Below are positions 10,194-18,490 of a stretch of DNA of 64,000 bases, piece by piece. Where the stretch lies: NCBI GenBank assembly GCA_947503335.1, contig CANNCY010000003.1, forward strand, positions 62,001-126,000. The letters run 5' to 3'. Source of the DNA: an uncultured Pseudomonadales bacterium. GTDB lineage: Bacteria; Pseudomonadota; Gammaproteobacteria; Pseudomonadales; CANNCY01. Below the pieces are notes generated by a model that worked only from the letters and a program-made list of their open reading frames with translations, was not told where the DNA came from and ran no database searches. Numbering within the stretch: position 1 is the first letter of the stretch; every line of letters starts with the position of its first letter. The translations under genes and the position numbers were made by a program.

Positions 10194-11356
10194 CTATTAA
10201 GTTAATGTCAGATTTAGACCTGGCCAATCAGCGCGTTCTTATTAGAGAAGATTTAAACGTGCCCATTAAAGATGGCAAGGTATCGTCAGATGCGCGTATT
10301 CGCGCCGCATTACCTACTATTAAAGCCGCCTTAGACGCAGGCGCAGCTGTGATGGTTATGTCGCATTTGGGGCGCCCTACTGAAGGTGGGGATGACAACG
10401 CGCAATATAGCCTGGCGCCCGTGGCAAATTATCTTAGCGACCTATTAGGTCGCGATGTGCCGTTGATCGAAAGTTGGTTAGATGGTGTTGACGTTGCACC
10501 TGGTAATTTAGTGCTTCTAGAGAATGTGCGCTTTAATACTGGTGAAAAGGCAAACGATGATACCCTAGCGCAAAAGATGGCAGCGTTGTGCGATGTGTTT
10601 GTTATGGATGCCTTCGGTACTGCACACAGGGCGCAGGCTTCTACGCACGGCGTGGCTAAATTTGCGCCTATCGCGTGCGCTGGGCCATTATTAGCGGGAG
10701 AATTATCAGCGTTAGAGCAAGCGTTGAGTAATCCAAAGCGACCAATGGTTGCGATCGTTGGTGGCTCGAAGGTGAGTACTAAGCTAACGGTATTAGAGAC
10801 ACTTGCCGACAAGGTAGACCAATTAATTGTAGGTGGCGGCATTGCGAATACCTTCATCGCAGCAAAGGGCGAGCAGGTCGGTAAAAGCTTGGCAGAGCAT
10901 GATCTGATCGACACCGCGAACGCATTGATGGCAAAAACCGAGATCCCAACACCGACAGATGTGGTGACCGGCAAAGAGTTTTCTGAAACTGCGGCCGCTG
11001 AGCTAAAGTCAGTATCTGATGTGACAGCTGATGATATGATTTTTGATATTGGCCCTGACAGTGTGTCGGCGATTGCAGACATCATTAAAAACGCTGGTAC
11101 TGTGTTATGGAACGGCCCAGTAGGTGTGTTTGAGTTTGATCAGTTTGGGGCAGGTACAAAAGCGTTGAGTGAAGCGATCGCCCAGTCACAAGCATTTTCG
11201 TTGGCGGGTGGTGGTGACACGCTAGCTGCTATTGATAAATATGGTATCGCCGACCAGGTTTCATACATCTCAACCGGTGGTGGTGCATTTTTAGAATATG
11301 TAGAAGGCAAAACATTGCCCGCAGTAGCTATATTAGAAGAGCGCGGTAACCAATAG
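10190..11356 (+). CDS. pgk: Phosphoglycerate kinase
   Basis: A 388-aa glycolytic and gluconeogenic kinase interconverting 1,3-bisphosphoglycerate/ADP and 3-phosphoglycerate/ATP. Signatures: [11 protein letters not shown] near the N-terminus, SHLGRP, the hinge-region GGSKVSTKL, and the nucleotide-binding GGGDTLAAI near the end. Length matches E. coli Pgk (387). Its ATG is inside the epd stop region, a coupled overlap. An 86-base spacer with no clear terminator separates it from fba. Confidence 0.98.
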   Translation: MTIKLMSDLDLANQRVLIREDLNVPIKDGKVSSDARIRAALPTIKAALDAGAAVMVMSHLGRPTEGGDDNAQYSLAPVANYLSDLLGRDVPLIESWLDGVDVAPGNLVLLENVRFNTGEKANDDTLAQKMAALCDVFVMDAFGTAHRAQASTHGVAKFAPIACAGPLLAGELSALEQALSNPKRPMVAIVGGSKVSTKLTVLETLADKVDQLIVGGGIANTFIAAKGEQVGKSLAEHDLIDTANALMAKTEIPTPTDVVTGKEFSETAAAELKSVSDVTADDMIFDIGPDSVSAIADIIKNAGTVLWNGPVGVFEFDQFGAGTKALSEAIAQSQAFSLAGGGDTLAAIDKYGIADQVSYISTGGGAFLEYVEGKTLPAVAILEERGNQ

Positions 11357-11442
11357 GGTTAACCGGCCAATTATATACAAGAGCACGGGCACCAATTAGG
11401 TGACCCGGCCGTAACATTAAAAATGAAATTTGAGGCACTAAG

Positions 11443-12507
11443 ATGGCACTAATTAGTATGCGTCAGATGTTAGACCACGCGGCAGAGCATGGTTATGGCA
11501 TTCCGGCATTTAACGTAAATAATCTCGAGCAGACCCGCGCTATTATGGAAGCGGCTGCGCAAACCGATAGCCCTGTAATTTTGCAAGCATCAGCGGGTGC
11601 TCGCAAATATGCAGGTGCACCTTTTTTGCGTCACATGATTTTGGCAGCAGTTGAGGAGTTCCCAACTGTACCTGTTGTAATGCACCAAGATCACGGTACA
11701 AGCGCAGCCGTATGTCAGCGCTCTATTCAGCTAGGGTTTTCGTCAGTAATGATGGATGGCTCGTTGGGCGAAGATGGAAAGACGCCGACCGACTACGAAT
11801 ACAACGTTGATGTAACACGCAAGGTTGTAGAAATGGCTCATGCCTGTGGTGTATCGGTCGAGGGCGAGCTGGGTTGTCTGGGTTCGTTAGAAACAGGTGA
11901 AGCGGGCGAAGAAGATGGTATCGGCGCAGTAGGTAAGCTGTCGCACGAACAGATGCTAACTGACCCAGAAGAGGCGGCAGATTTTGTTGCTAAAACAGGT
12001 GTTGACGCTTTAGCGATTGCAATCGGAACGAGCCATGGCGCGTACAAGTTTACTCGCCCACCTACGGGTGACATTCTTGCCATAGATCGAATCAAGGCAA
12101 TTCACGAACGTATCCCTGATACGCATCTTGTTATGCACGGCTCAAGCTCGGTGCCTCAAGATTGGTTGGCAGTAATTAACGAATTCGGCGGTGATATCCC
12201 TGAAACGTACGGTGTGCCTGTTGAAGAGATTCAGCAAGGCATTAAGCATGGTGTGCGCAAGGTAAATATCGATACTGATTTACGATTGGCAAGTACTGGC
12301 GCAACTCGCCGATTCTTGGCAGAAAATCCATCTGAGTTTGACCCAAGAAAATTCTTGGCGAAAACGATAGTAGCTATGAAAGATATCTGTGTTGATCGCT
12401 ATGAGGCTTTTGGTTGTGCAGGGCAGGGCAGTAAGATAAAGCCGATCAGTTTAGATGCAATGCATGAGCTATATTTGACCGGAAAACTTGATCCAAAAAT
12501 TAAGTAA
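11443..12507 (+). CDS. fba: Class II fructose-bisphosphate aldolase, Calvin-cycle subtype
   Basis: A 354-aa Zn-dependent aldolase that cleaves or forms fructose 1,6-bisphosphate. The sequence begins [19 protein letters not shown] and carries the HQDHG metal-site motif, the pattern of the CbbA-like class IIB subtype found in many gammaproteobacteria rather than the E. coli FbaA type. A second Zn ligand region is VEGELG, and phosphate-binding residues lie in MHGSSSV. It closes the tkt-epd-pgk-fba cluster and is followed by a strong terminator. No Rubisco or phosphoribulokinase is in the window, so the subtype name says nothing about autotrophy. Confidence 0.95.
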   Translation: MALISMRQMLDHAAEHGYGIPAFNVNNLEQTRAIMEAAAQTDSPVILQASAGARKYAGAPFLRHMILAAVEEFPTVPVVMHQDHGTSAAVCQRSIQLGFSSVMMDGSLGEDGKTPTDYEYNVDVTRKVVEMAHACGVSVEGELGCLGSLETGEAGEEDGIGAVGKLSHEQMLTDPEEAADFVAKTGVDALAIAIGTSHGAYKFTRPPTGDILAIDRIKAIHERIPDTHLVMHGSSSVPQDWLAVINEFGGDIPETYGVPVEEIQQGIKHGVRKVNIDTDLRLASTGATRRFLAENPSEFDPRKFLAKTIVAMKDICVDRYEAFGCAGQGSKIKPISLDAMHELYLTGKLDPKIK

Positions 12508-12512
12508 TAAAT

Positions 12513-12545
12513 AAAAAACCGCGGCAAATTACCGCGGTTTTTTTT
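12513..12545 (+). terminator. Rho-independent terminator after fba
   Basis: Stem ACCGCGG (12518-12524) pairs with CCGCGGT (12532-12538), extended by an A-run before and a T-run after. It ends the tkt-epd-pgk-fba transcript. Confidence 0.92.
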
Positions 12546-12570
12546 CGTTTCGTGTAAATTATTTCTTATT

Positions 12571-12608
12571 TTCACACTTTCTTCACACCCCTTTCACTTA
12601 CCTCTCAC
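12571..12608 (+). promoter_or_regulatory. Four TTCAC/CTCAC direct repeats at exact 11-bp spacing
   Basis: TTCAC occurs at 12571, 12582 and 12593, and CTCAC at 12604: four units in the same phase, 11 bases apart. Direct repeats at 10-11 bp are typical of OmpR/PhoB-family operators. The array sits 46 bases before the lipoprotein ATG, where it would abut a -35 region, and an OmpR-family regulator is encoded downstream. That this regulator binds here is inference. Confidence 0.6.
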
Positions 12609-12653
12609 AGTCATGCTGTCAAGGTAGCTTCACCTAAATTGGAGGAACTACCC

Positions 12654-14114
12654 ATGAACTTGCTTGCTGCAAATAAAAAGCGACTACTTTCGGTGGCAAT
12701 CTTGTCATCGGTACTAGTGTTAACCGGTTGTGATGACGACGATGATCCGATCGTCGAAGAAGTTGTTATGCCTGAAGAGCCCATGGTGGCAGATATTCGA
12801 GTATTACATGCATCACCTGATGCGCCAGCCGTAAACATATGGATCAATGGTGAGGTGGCGATCGAAGATCTAGACTACGCAGAAAGCTCAGGCTACGCCC
12901 GATTGGATGCGGGGTCTTACGACATTGATGTTGAAGGTATTATCCCAAGTGGCAATGCTGTAGTGATTGATGTTGACGGGCTAGAACTTGGTGCAGACAG
13001 TATGAGTACTGTTATCGCTGTTAACGACGTCGCTAACATTGAGCCTCTCGTAGTGCCAGCGTCAGCTGCTATGCCAACTGAAACCGAAGTCGGTGTGACG
13101 GTTGTTCACGCTGCGGCTGAAGCCCCAGCTGTAGACGTTTATGTAGTAGACCCTGGTGCAGATATTACAATGCTAGATCCAGCGTTTAACTTTGAGTTTA
13201 AAGATTCAGTGGATGCAGGTGCGCTTGCTGCGGGTGAAGTAGAGCTTGTTGTTGCGGTCGGTGACACAGTTGTCTACAACTCAGGCAGTGTTGACCTAGG
13301 ACCTTTTGCTGGCACTAACTTAATGATCGTTGCAGTACCTACTGTGACTCAGGTTCAGAAAACAGCAGCGCCCATTAAATTGATGGTGTTGGCAGGTGAC
13401 GATATTGTTGCGCTTAAAGATGCTGACACGATGGTTGGTGCGAAGGTTGTACACGCGTCACCTGACGCAACTGCAGCAGCCGGTGGGGATGTAGAGGTAT
13501 GGGCAACCAGTGAAGCGCTAGGTGCAGACCCAGTACAGTTGATCGACGCATTTGGTTATACCGATGTAGTACCCGCGGCTGATATGTATGTCGAAGTGCC
13601 AATGGGTAGCTATACCTTTGACGTAGGTACAAACGTTGATTCTATTGGCGGCAGTGTTTATACGTCAGATATGCTTGATTTAATGAAAGCACAAGAGCTT
13701 ACGGTTATTGCCTCAGGTCGTTTAACGGCAGACCCAATGTTTAGCTTGATGGTAACAGAAGACATGAATCGCGCTGTTGCTACACAGGCCAGCGTTAAAG
13801 TGGCACATGCAGCTCCAGCAGCAGGAACTGTTGACGTTTATGTCACTGCTGCGGGTGAGTATAGCGTAGCTGACGTAGAAGGCATGATGGCGGGTGATCC
13901 ACTACTAGATGATTTTGAGTACGGTGCAATCACTGACTATGTAGTAGTAGCGCCAGGTGATTACGATATTCGCGTAGTAGCTGGTGGTATGGTAGCGATT
14001 AATGTCGAAGGCTTTACCTTAGGTGGCGGTACAGTTTCAACCGTTATCGCACGTGGCCCTTCTGAGCCAAGTGGTGAGCCATCTGACTTTGGCGTGATTG
14101 TACTTACCAACTAA
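12654..14114 (+). CDS. DUF4397-repeat lipoprotein
   Basis: A 486-aa predicted lipoprotein of unknown function. The ATG at 12654 follows GGAGG with 8 bases spacing; an upstream in-frame TTG is unlikely. A basic start (NKKR), hydrophobic stretch and LTGC lipobox place the lipidated Cys at residue 26. Five Asp follow at once; in E. coli an Asp at +2 tends to keep lipoproteins in the inner membrane. Four DUF4397-like units begin near residues 47, 146, 260 and 379, each with a (V/A)xHAxP-type motif followed by a DVYV-like strand. The protein is very acidic. It is followed by its own terminator and the two-component genes. A surface or envelope-stress role is only a guess. Confidence 0.85.
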   Translation: MNLLAANKKRLLSVAILSSVLVLTGCDDDDDPIVEEVVMPEEPMVADIRVLHASPDAPAVNIWINGEVAIEDLDYAESSGYARLDAGSYDIDVEGIIPSGNAVVIDVDGLELGADSMSTVIAVNDVANIEPLVVPASAAMPTETEVGVTVVHAAAEAPAVDVYVVDPGADITMLDPAFNFEFKDSVDAGALAAGEVELVVAVGDTVVYNSGSVDLGPFAGTNLMIVAVPTVTQVQKTAAPIKLMVLAGDDIVALKDADTMVGAKVVHASPDATAAAGGDVEVWATSEALGADPVQLIDAFGYTDVVPAADMYVEVPMGSYTFDVGTNVDSIGGSVYTSDMLDLMKAQELTVIASGRLTADPMFSLMVTEDMNRAVATQASVKVAHAAPAAGTVDVYVTAAGEYSVADVEGMMAGDPLLDDFEYGAITDYVVVAPGDYDIRVVAGGMVAINVEGFTLGGGTVSTVIARGPSEPSGEPSDFGVIVLTN

Positions 14115-14141
14115 GTATCTAACTAACTCTGTACTCCCTTT

Positions 14142-14182
14142 GCGGCAAATACCGGTAAGGTGTTTGCCGCCGTTTTGTTTTT
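14142..14182 (+). terminator. Terminator after the DUF4397 gene
   Basis: A 12-bp stem, GCGGCAAATACC (14142-14153) with GGTGTTTGCCGC (14159-14170), one pair being a wobble, is followed by a T-rich run. It separates the lipoprotein transcript from the two-component genes, though read-through is possible. Confidence 0.8.
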
Positions 14183-14219
14183 TGCGTAAGGTATACCCTA
14201 AGTATGATAGAGGCTTACT

Positions 14220-14903
14220 ATGACAGGCGTATCTTCGCTACTTCTAATTGAGGATCATCGCGACATCGCTGAGATGATCATTGATTACTTCGAAGCTAAA
14301 GGCTTTGTGGTTGATCACGCTGCTGACGGTGTCACTGGTATGCACCTAGCTGTCACTAATCCTTTTGATCTTATAATTCTAGATTTATCGTTACCTGGTA
14401 TCGATGGCATAGAAGTGTGTCGTCAAATTAGGCAAACCGCAAAATTAAACACTCCAATTCTAATGTTGACCGCACGCGATAGCGTAGAACAAAAGCTTGA
14501 AGGTTTTGGGGTTGGTGCCGATGATTACTTGGTAAAACCCTTTGCCATCGAAGAGCTAGAGGCTCGCATAAATGCTCGTTTAAAACCCGCCAATGCCGTA
14601 GATAGCAAGCTTGTTGTTGGAGACTTGATCTTCGAGCCTAGTGAGCTGAAAGCAACTCGTAGCGGTGTTGAAATAAAACTTACCCCCACAACCGCAAAAA
14701 TATTAGAAGTGCTTATGCGCGCAGCGCCAAAACTTATTTCTAAATCAGAGCTAGAGCGTAAAGTCTGGGGTGATGATATTCCAGATAGTGATGTTATTCG
14801 GAGCCATATTTATGGTTTGCGAAAGAACATAGATAAGCCATTTGAGTACGCGATGATCAAGAATACTCACGGCGGTGGATATAAACTTGACGAAACCCAC
14901 TAA
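14220..14903 (+). CDS. OmpR-family response regulator
   Basis: A 227-aa regulator: receiver (acidic ED at 11-12, acceptor Asp55 in ILDLSLPG, Lys in DDYLVKPF) and a C-terminal winged helix from about residue 130 (LTPTTAKILEVL, then SDVIRSHIYGLRKNI and GGGYKL). It is of the QseB/PmrA-like layout, but I cannot assign a named system. AGAGG lies 7 bases before the ATG. Its end overlaps the following kinase gene, the standard arrangement for a cognate pair. The 11-bp repeats upstream of the lipoprotein gene are a natural candidate target. Confidence 0.92.
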   Translation: MTGVSSLLLIEDHRDIAEMIIDYFEAKGFVVDHAADGVTGMHLAVTNPFDLIILDLSLPGIDGIEVCRQIRQTAKLNTPILMLTARDSVEQKLEGFGVGADDYLVKPFAIEELEARINARLKPANAVDSKLVVGDLIFEPSELKATRSGVEIKLTPTTAKILEVLMRAAPKLISKSELERKVWGDDIPDSDVIRSHIYGLRKNIDKPFEYAMIKNTHGGGYKLDETH

Positions 14904-16176
14904 AAGGCGCGCGCTAAGGCGCCAAATCTTAGTCACATTTATACTGCAGCTTGCGATGATATCGTTTGCGGCAATTATCGGCCTTATTATCACCAACTAC
15001 CTGTTGGTGAATGTGTTAGTTGAAGAGGCGCTTAAAAGAGAGGCAAGTCATTATTGGGCCTTGGTCGATGGCGATCAAGATGTTGCTATGGCTAATAGCT
15101 TAAACTTAACGGGTTACTTACTGCCTCGAGATATAGATACAGTGCCAATCGAACCTAGCACATTAGAGCCGGGTTTACATAAACTTGTGAGTGATCGCTT
15201 TAACCTCTATTACCTGACTGAACGAAACGAACAGAAAATGCTACTTTTGTTTAATCATTCAGGGGTAAATAGTCTAATCGCATTCTATGGTGTGTTGCCA
15301 TTAGGCATTGTATTGTTGGTTCTTTATATTAGTTTGTGGGTTGGGTATCGAATTACCGCCAGGGCGATATCACCAACGGTGGCATTAGCTACCGCCGTGT
15401 CTCAGTTAGATCCTAAACAACCGCAGGCTAGTGAAGTGTCGCCTGCGATATTGCCAACCTATGCCGATAACGATGTTGTAACTCTGGCTGAAGCACTCGA
15501 GGCTTTTATCGAGCGCAACGAGGCATTTCGCGAACGCGAGCGAGCGTTTACTAGAGATGCTAGTCACGAATTAAGAACGCCCATTACCGTCATAAAAATG
15601 GCAACAAGTGTACTAAAGGGGCTTCCGCCCATTAGCCCGCAGCAGAACAAGCTAGTCGAAAAGATAGATCGGGCGACAGCTGATATGGGTGAGCTAACAG
15701 AAGCGTTTTTGACGCTGGCAAGAGAAGCCGATCTTTCATTAGAAACAGAACTGGTTTCAGTCAATGACATCGCACAAGAGTTGATTGAGCAGTTAATGCC
15801 ATTGGTAGATCAAAAAAATATTGCCTTAAAGATAAACCAGATTGAAGAAGCCAGTTATCGCGGAAGCGCGGCATCACTAAAGATTGTTTTGTCAAATTTA
15901 ATCAGAAATGCGATTAACTATACGGATGAAGGTGAAGCTACTGTATATGTTTATCAGGATAGGGTTGAGGTGGTAGATACAGGCCCTGGTATTAGCGAGG
16001 TCAAACTTGATGTGATCTTTGAATTGTGGAATCGCGACCACGAACATACGCAGTCAGGTTTTGGTGTAGGTCTTTCGATCGTTAAGAGGCTCTGCGATCA
16101 AGCAGGGTGGATCATCGATATTGAAAGCCAAAAAGGACAGGGCACAAGGGTTGTATTAAGATTTAAGCATGCATAG
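14875..16176 (+). CDS. Membrane sensor histidine kinase
   Basis: About 430 aa: TM1 near residues 18-45, a short periplasmic segment of roughly 80-90 residues, TM2 near 130-155, a linker, HisKA with the phospho-acceptor His231 in ASHELRTP, then the ATPase domain (N-box LSNLIRNAINYTDEG, G1 VVDTGPGIS, G2 FGVGLSIVKRL). The coordinates use a GTG at 14875; a TTG at 14887 with GGTGG upstream is equally plausible, so the exact start is uncertain. The start overlaps the regulator gene and the end overlaps the hydrolase gene by 8 bases. The signal sensed is unknown. Confidence 0.9.
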   Translation: MDINLTKPTKRRALRRQILVTFILQLAMISFAAIIGLIITNYLLVNVLVEEALKREASHYWALVDGDQDVAMANSLNLTGYLLPRDIDTVPIEPSTLEPGLHKLVSDRFNLYYLTERNEQKMLLLFNHSGVNSLIAFYGVLPLGIVLLVLYISLWVGYRITARAISPTVALATAVSQLDPKQPQASEVSPAILPTYADNDVVTLAEALEAFIERNEAFRERERAFTRDASHELRTPITVIKMATSVLKGLPPISPQQNKLVEKIDRATADMGELTEAFLTLAREADLSLETELVSVNDIAQELIEQLMPLVDQKNIALKINQIEEASYRGSAASLKIVLSNLIRNAINYTDEGEATVYVYQDRVEVVDTGPGISEVKLDVIFELWNRDHEHTQSGFGVGLSIVKRLCDQAGWIIDIESQKGQGTRVVLRFKHA

Positions 16177-17140
16177 TTTTAACTCAGATCATTTGGTTCC
16201 ACTTCGAGAATCCTTACCTCAGTTTGATGATGGTGGGCGACTACCGCGATCTGGTTTGTTTGATGCCTATTGTAATTGGTACTCATTAGATAGGGTGGCG
16301 CAGTCTGCAAAAGCTCAACACTATGCTTACAGGGTCTCTGCACTTGAGTACGATTTGGTTGAACAGCGCTTTAGATTGCCTAATGCAAGGTTCAACGTAT
16401 TTTTGATTCATGGCTATACCGATCACGCGGGAATCTATGGGCCAGCTATCGAGTACTGGCTGTCTCGCGGTGCTAACGTAACAATAATTGATAATATCGG
16501 TCATGGGCTATCTTCTGGCGACCGCGCAAACATCGAAACATTTGACCACTACATGCAGGTAATTGCTTCTCGGCTAGATCATTGGTCGCGAGAAGCGTCG
16601 CTACCTTTAGTGCTGCAGGGGCAGAGTATGGGTGGGGCGATTCTGCATACGTTGCTTCAATCGCCAACAGTGCAAGAATACACGGCGCTGGCTATCGCAA
16701 ATAACCCGTTAGTGTTTCCGACTAATTGGCATCTGGTTAAAAAGAAATGGCGCATAGGGCGTTGGTTTAAACGATCAGTGGTTAGAACATTTACTGAATC
16801 ATCTAATGATGCGAGTTATCTTGAGTTTGTTCGTGAAAAGGATGTGCTTCAGCCTAAAATTACTCCTTTGAAATGGGTAGGTGCAATGCTTAGGTGGATA
16901 GACGCTTTTTTAAAGATTGCACCGGTAACTTACTCGCCCCATATCATCTTTCAAGGCACTGATGATCAAACAGTTGATGGGCCTGAAGGTGTTCGCGTAC
17001 TTAAGCAGAAATTTAGAGATGCAGATATCGTTGAAATCACCGGGGCTCGCCATCATTTAGTCAATGAAAGTGAGGCGATTAGAAAGTTGGTGGCAACCCA
17101 TATCGATCGCCACCTAGAAAAGCTATCTTTGATAGATTAG
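16169..17140 (+). CDS. Alpha/beta hydrolase (Hydrolase_4, monoacylglycerol lipase/lysophospholipase-like)
   Basis: A 323-aa serine hydrolase. The nucleophile elbow is GQSMGG, an oxyanion-type HGYTDHAG lies upstream, the acid is probably in GTDDQTVDG and the catalytic His in GARHHLVNE. No signal peptide is seen, so it should be cytosolic or loosely membrane-bound. Similar proteins hydrolyse lysophospholipids or monoacylglycerols, but the substrate is not shown by sequence. It is the third gene of a regulator-kinase-hydrolase operon, overlapping the kinase by 8 bases, which suggests a role in the same envelope response. Its stop overlaps that of serA by 4 bases. Confidence 0.85.
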   Translation: MHSFNSDHLVPLRESLPQFDDGGRLPRSGLFDAYCNWYSLDRVAQSAKAQHYAYRVSALEYDLVEQRFRLPNARFNVFLIHGYTDHAGIYGPAIEYWLSRGANVTIIDNIGHGLSSGDRANIETFDHYMQVIASRLDHWSREASLPLVLQGQSMGGAILHTLLQSPTVQEYTALAIANNPLVFPTNWHLVKKKWRIGRWFKRSVVRTFTESSNDASYLEFVREKDVLQPKITPLKWVGAMLRWIDAFLKIAPVTYSPHIIFQGTDDQTVDGPEGVRVLKQKFRDADIVEITGARHHLVNESEAIRKLVATHIDRHLEKLSLID

Positions 17141-18366
17141 AAAAGAACGCGGCTGCGTAGTGTTCCATCAATTTTGCTGAGGTTAGCTAAGGCTTTAGCA
17201 GAGTGTTCAGCGTCGATGTCCATCACAACATAGCCAACATATTCGTTTGTTTGAAGATACTGAGCGGCTATGTTTATTTGTAGATCAGAGAAAATTTGGT
17301 TGATCTGCGACATGATGCCAGGCTTGTTGGTATGTATGTGTAATAAGCGATGATTGTTAGGGTGTGCAGGTAATGCCACTTCAGGAAAGTTAACAGACGA
17401 TGTTGTGGTGCCCGTCTCGCTATAACTAACAAGTTTTTCTGCTACTTCAACGCCGATGTTTTCTTGCGCTTCGACGGTAGAGCCACCGATGTGAGGTGTG
17501 AGAAGGCAGTTTTCGATACCGCGTAAGGGTGATTGAAATTCGTCGTTATTTGAACGAGGCTCGACAGGGAATACATCAATTGCTGCGCCACTCAATTTGC
17601 CCTCTTTTAGAGCTTCAGCTAGCGGTTCAATTTCGACCGTGGTGCCGCGAGATGCATTAATAAGAACGGCGCCTGGTTTCATGGTTTGCAATTGCGTTTT
17701 TCCAATAATCCATTGAGTAGCGGCGGTTTCAGGTACGTGTAAGCTGATGATATCGGCTTGCGACAATAGCGCATTAAGCGTGGGTACTTGCACCGCGTTG
17801 CCCAGTGGAAGTTTCGTGATAACGTCATGAAAAATGACCTGCATGCCTAGTGCCTCGGCCATTACACTTAGCTGACTACCGATATTGCCGTAACCAACAA
17901 TGCCTAGTGTTTTACCGCGTAGTTCGTGGCTGTTGGCGGCACTCTTTTGCCACTCGCCACGATGAGCTGCAGCATTCTTAGATGGGATCCCACGTAGCAG
18001 CATGATCATTTCGGCCAATACTAGTTCGGCAACAGAGCGGGTGTTCGAGTAAGGAGCGTTGAATACGACGATGCCGCGTGATTGTGCAGCTTGCAGATCG
18101 ACCTGATTGGTACCAATGCAAAAGCAACCGATGGCGATGAGTTTATCAGCGGCATCAAGCACCTTTGCGCTTAGTTGAGTGCGAGAGCGTATGCCAACGA
18201 TATGCGCGCGCTTAATTTTTTCGATTAGCTGATCTTCAGGAAGGGCAGCCTTATAGTACTCAATGTTGGTGTAGCCGGCCTTTTGGAACGCATCGACAGC
18301 CGAGTTATGAACACCCTCAAGTAAAAGGATGTTGATCTTGTCGCGGCCTAGAGAGGTATTACTCAT
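17137..18366 (-). CDS. serA: D-3-phosphoglycerate dehydrogenase
   Basis: A 409-aa enzyme for the first step of serine synthesis. It has the NAD-binding motif GIVGYGNIGSQL, the Arg/Glu/His catalytic set of the D-2-hydroxyacid dehydrogenases (NASRGTTVE, TPHIGGSTVEAQ) and a C-terminal ACT domain from about residue 335 (HIHTNKPGIMSQIN), so it is probably inhibited by serine. Length matches E. coli SerA (410). It is divergent from the D-2-hydroxyglutarate dehydrogenase gene, the same pairing as in Pseudomonas. SerA can reduce 2-oxoglutarate to D-2-hydroxyglutarate, and the partner oxidises it back. Confidence 0.97.
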   Translation of the reverse strand: MSNTSLGRDKINILLLEGVHNSAVDAFQKAGYTNIEYYKAALPEDQLIEKIKRAHIVGIRSRTQLSAKVLDAADKLIAIGCFCIGTNQVDLQAAQSRGIVVFNAPYSNTRSVAELVLAEMIMLLRGIPSKNAAAHRGEWQKSAANSHELRGKTLGIVGYGNIGSQLSVMAEALGMQVIFHDVITKLPLGNAVQVPTLNALLSQADIISLHVPETAATQWIIGKTQLQTMKPGAVLINASRGTTVEIEPLAEALKEGKLSGAAIDVFPVEPRSNNDEFQSPLRGIENCLLTPHIGGSTVEAQENIGVEVAEKLVSYSETGTTTSSVNFPEVALPAHPNNHRLLHIHTNKPGIMSQINQIFSDLQINIAAQYLQTNEYVGYVVMDIDAEHSAKALANLSKIDGTLRSRVLF

Positions 18367-18406
18367 TGTTAAATCTTCTTGTACATATCACTGAAGCGGG
18401 AGGTTG

Positions 18407-18422
18407 CCTATGTTACCATAGG
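18407..18422. promoter_or_regulatory. Palindrome between serA and the D-2-hydroxyglutarate dehydrogenase gene
   Basis: CCTATG (18407-18412) and CATAGG (18417-18422) are inverse complements around TTAC, in the middle of the 124-base divergent promoter region. It could be an operator acting on both genes. No regulator is encoded next to it. Confidence 0.35.
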
Positions 18423-18490
18423 TAGACTCGCCTATCGGCAAGAACTTATAGTCTATTTGTATTTTTAATGAGGTCTAGCGACCGTTTCCC

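Noticed and set aside
10429-11085. Long open frame on the minus strand inside pgk
   Set aside because: It lies fully opposite a well-conserved Pgk, has Ser/Ala-rich low-complexity sequence and no ribosome site.
12571-12608. CRISPR-like array
   Set aside because: The units are 5-bp cores at 11-bp spacing, without spacers or cas genes; a regulator operator fits better.
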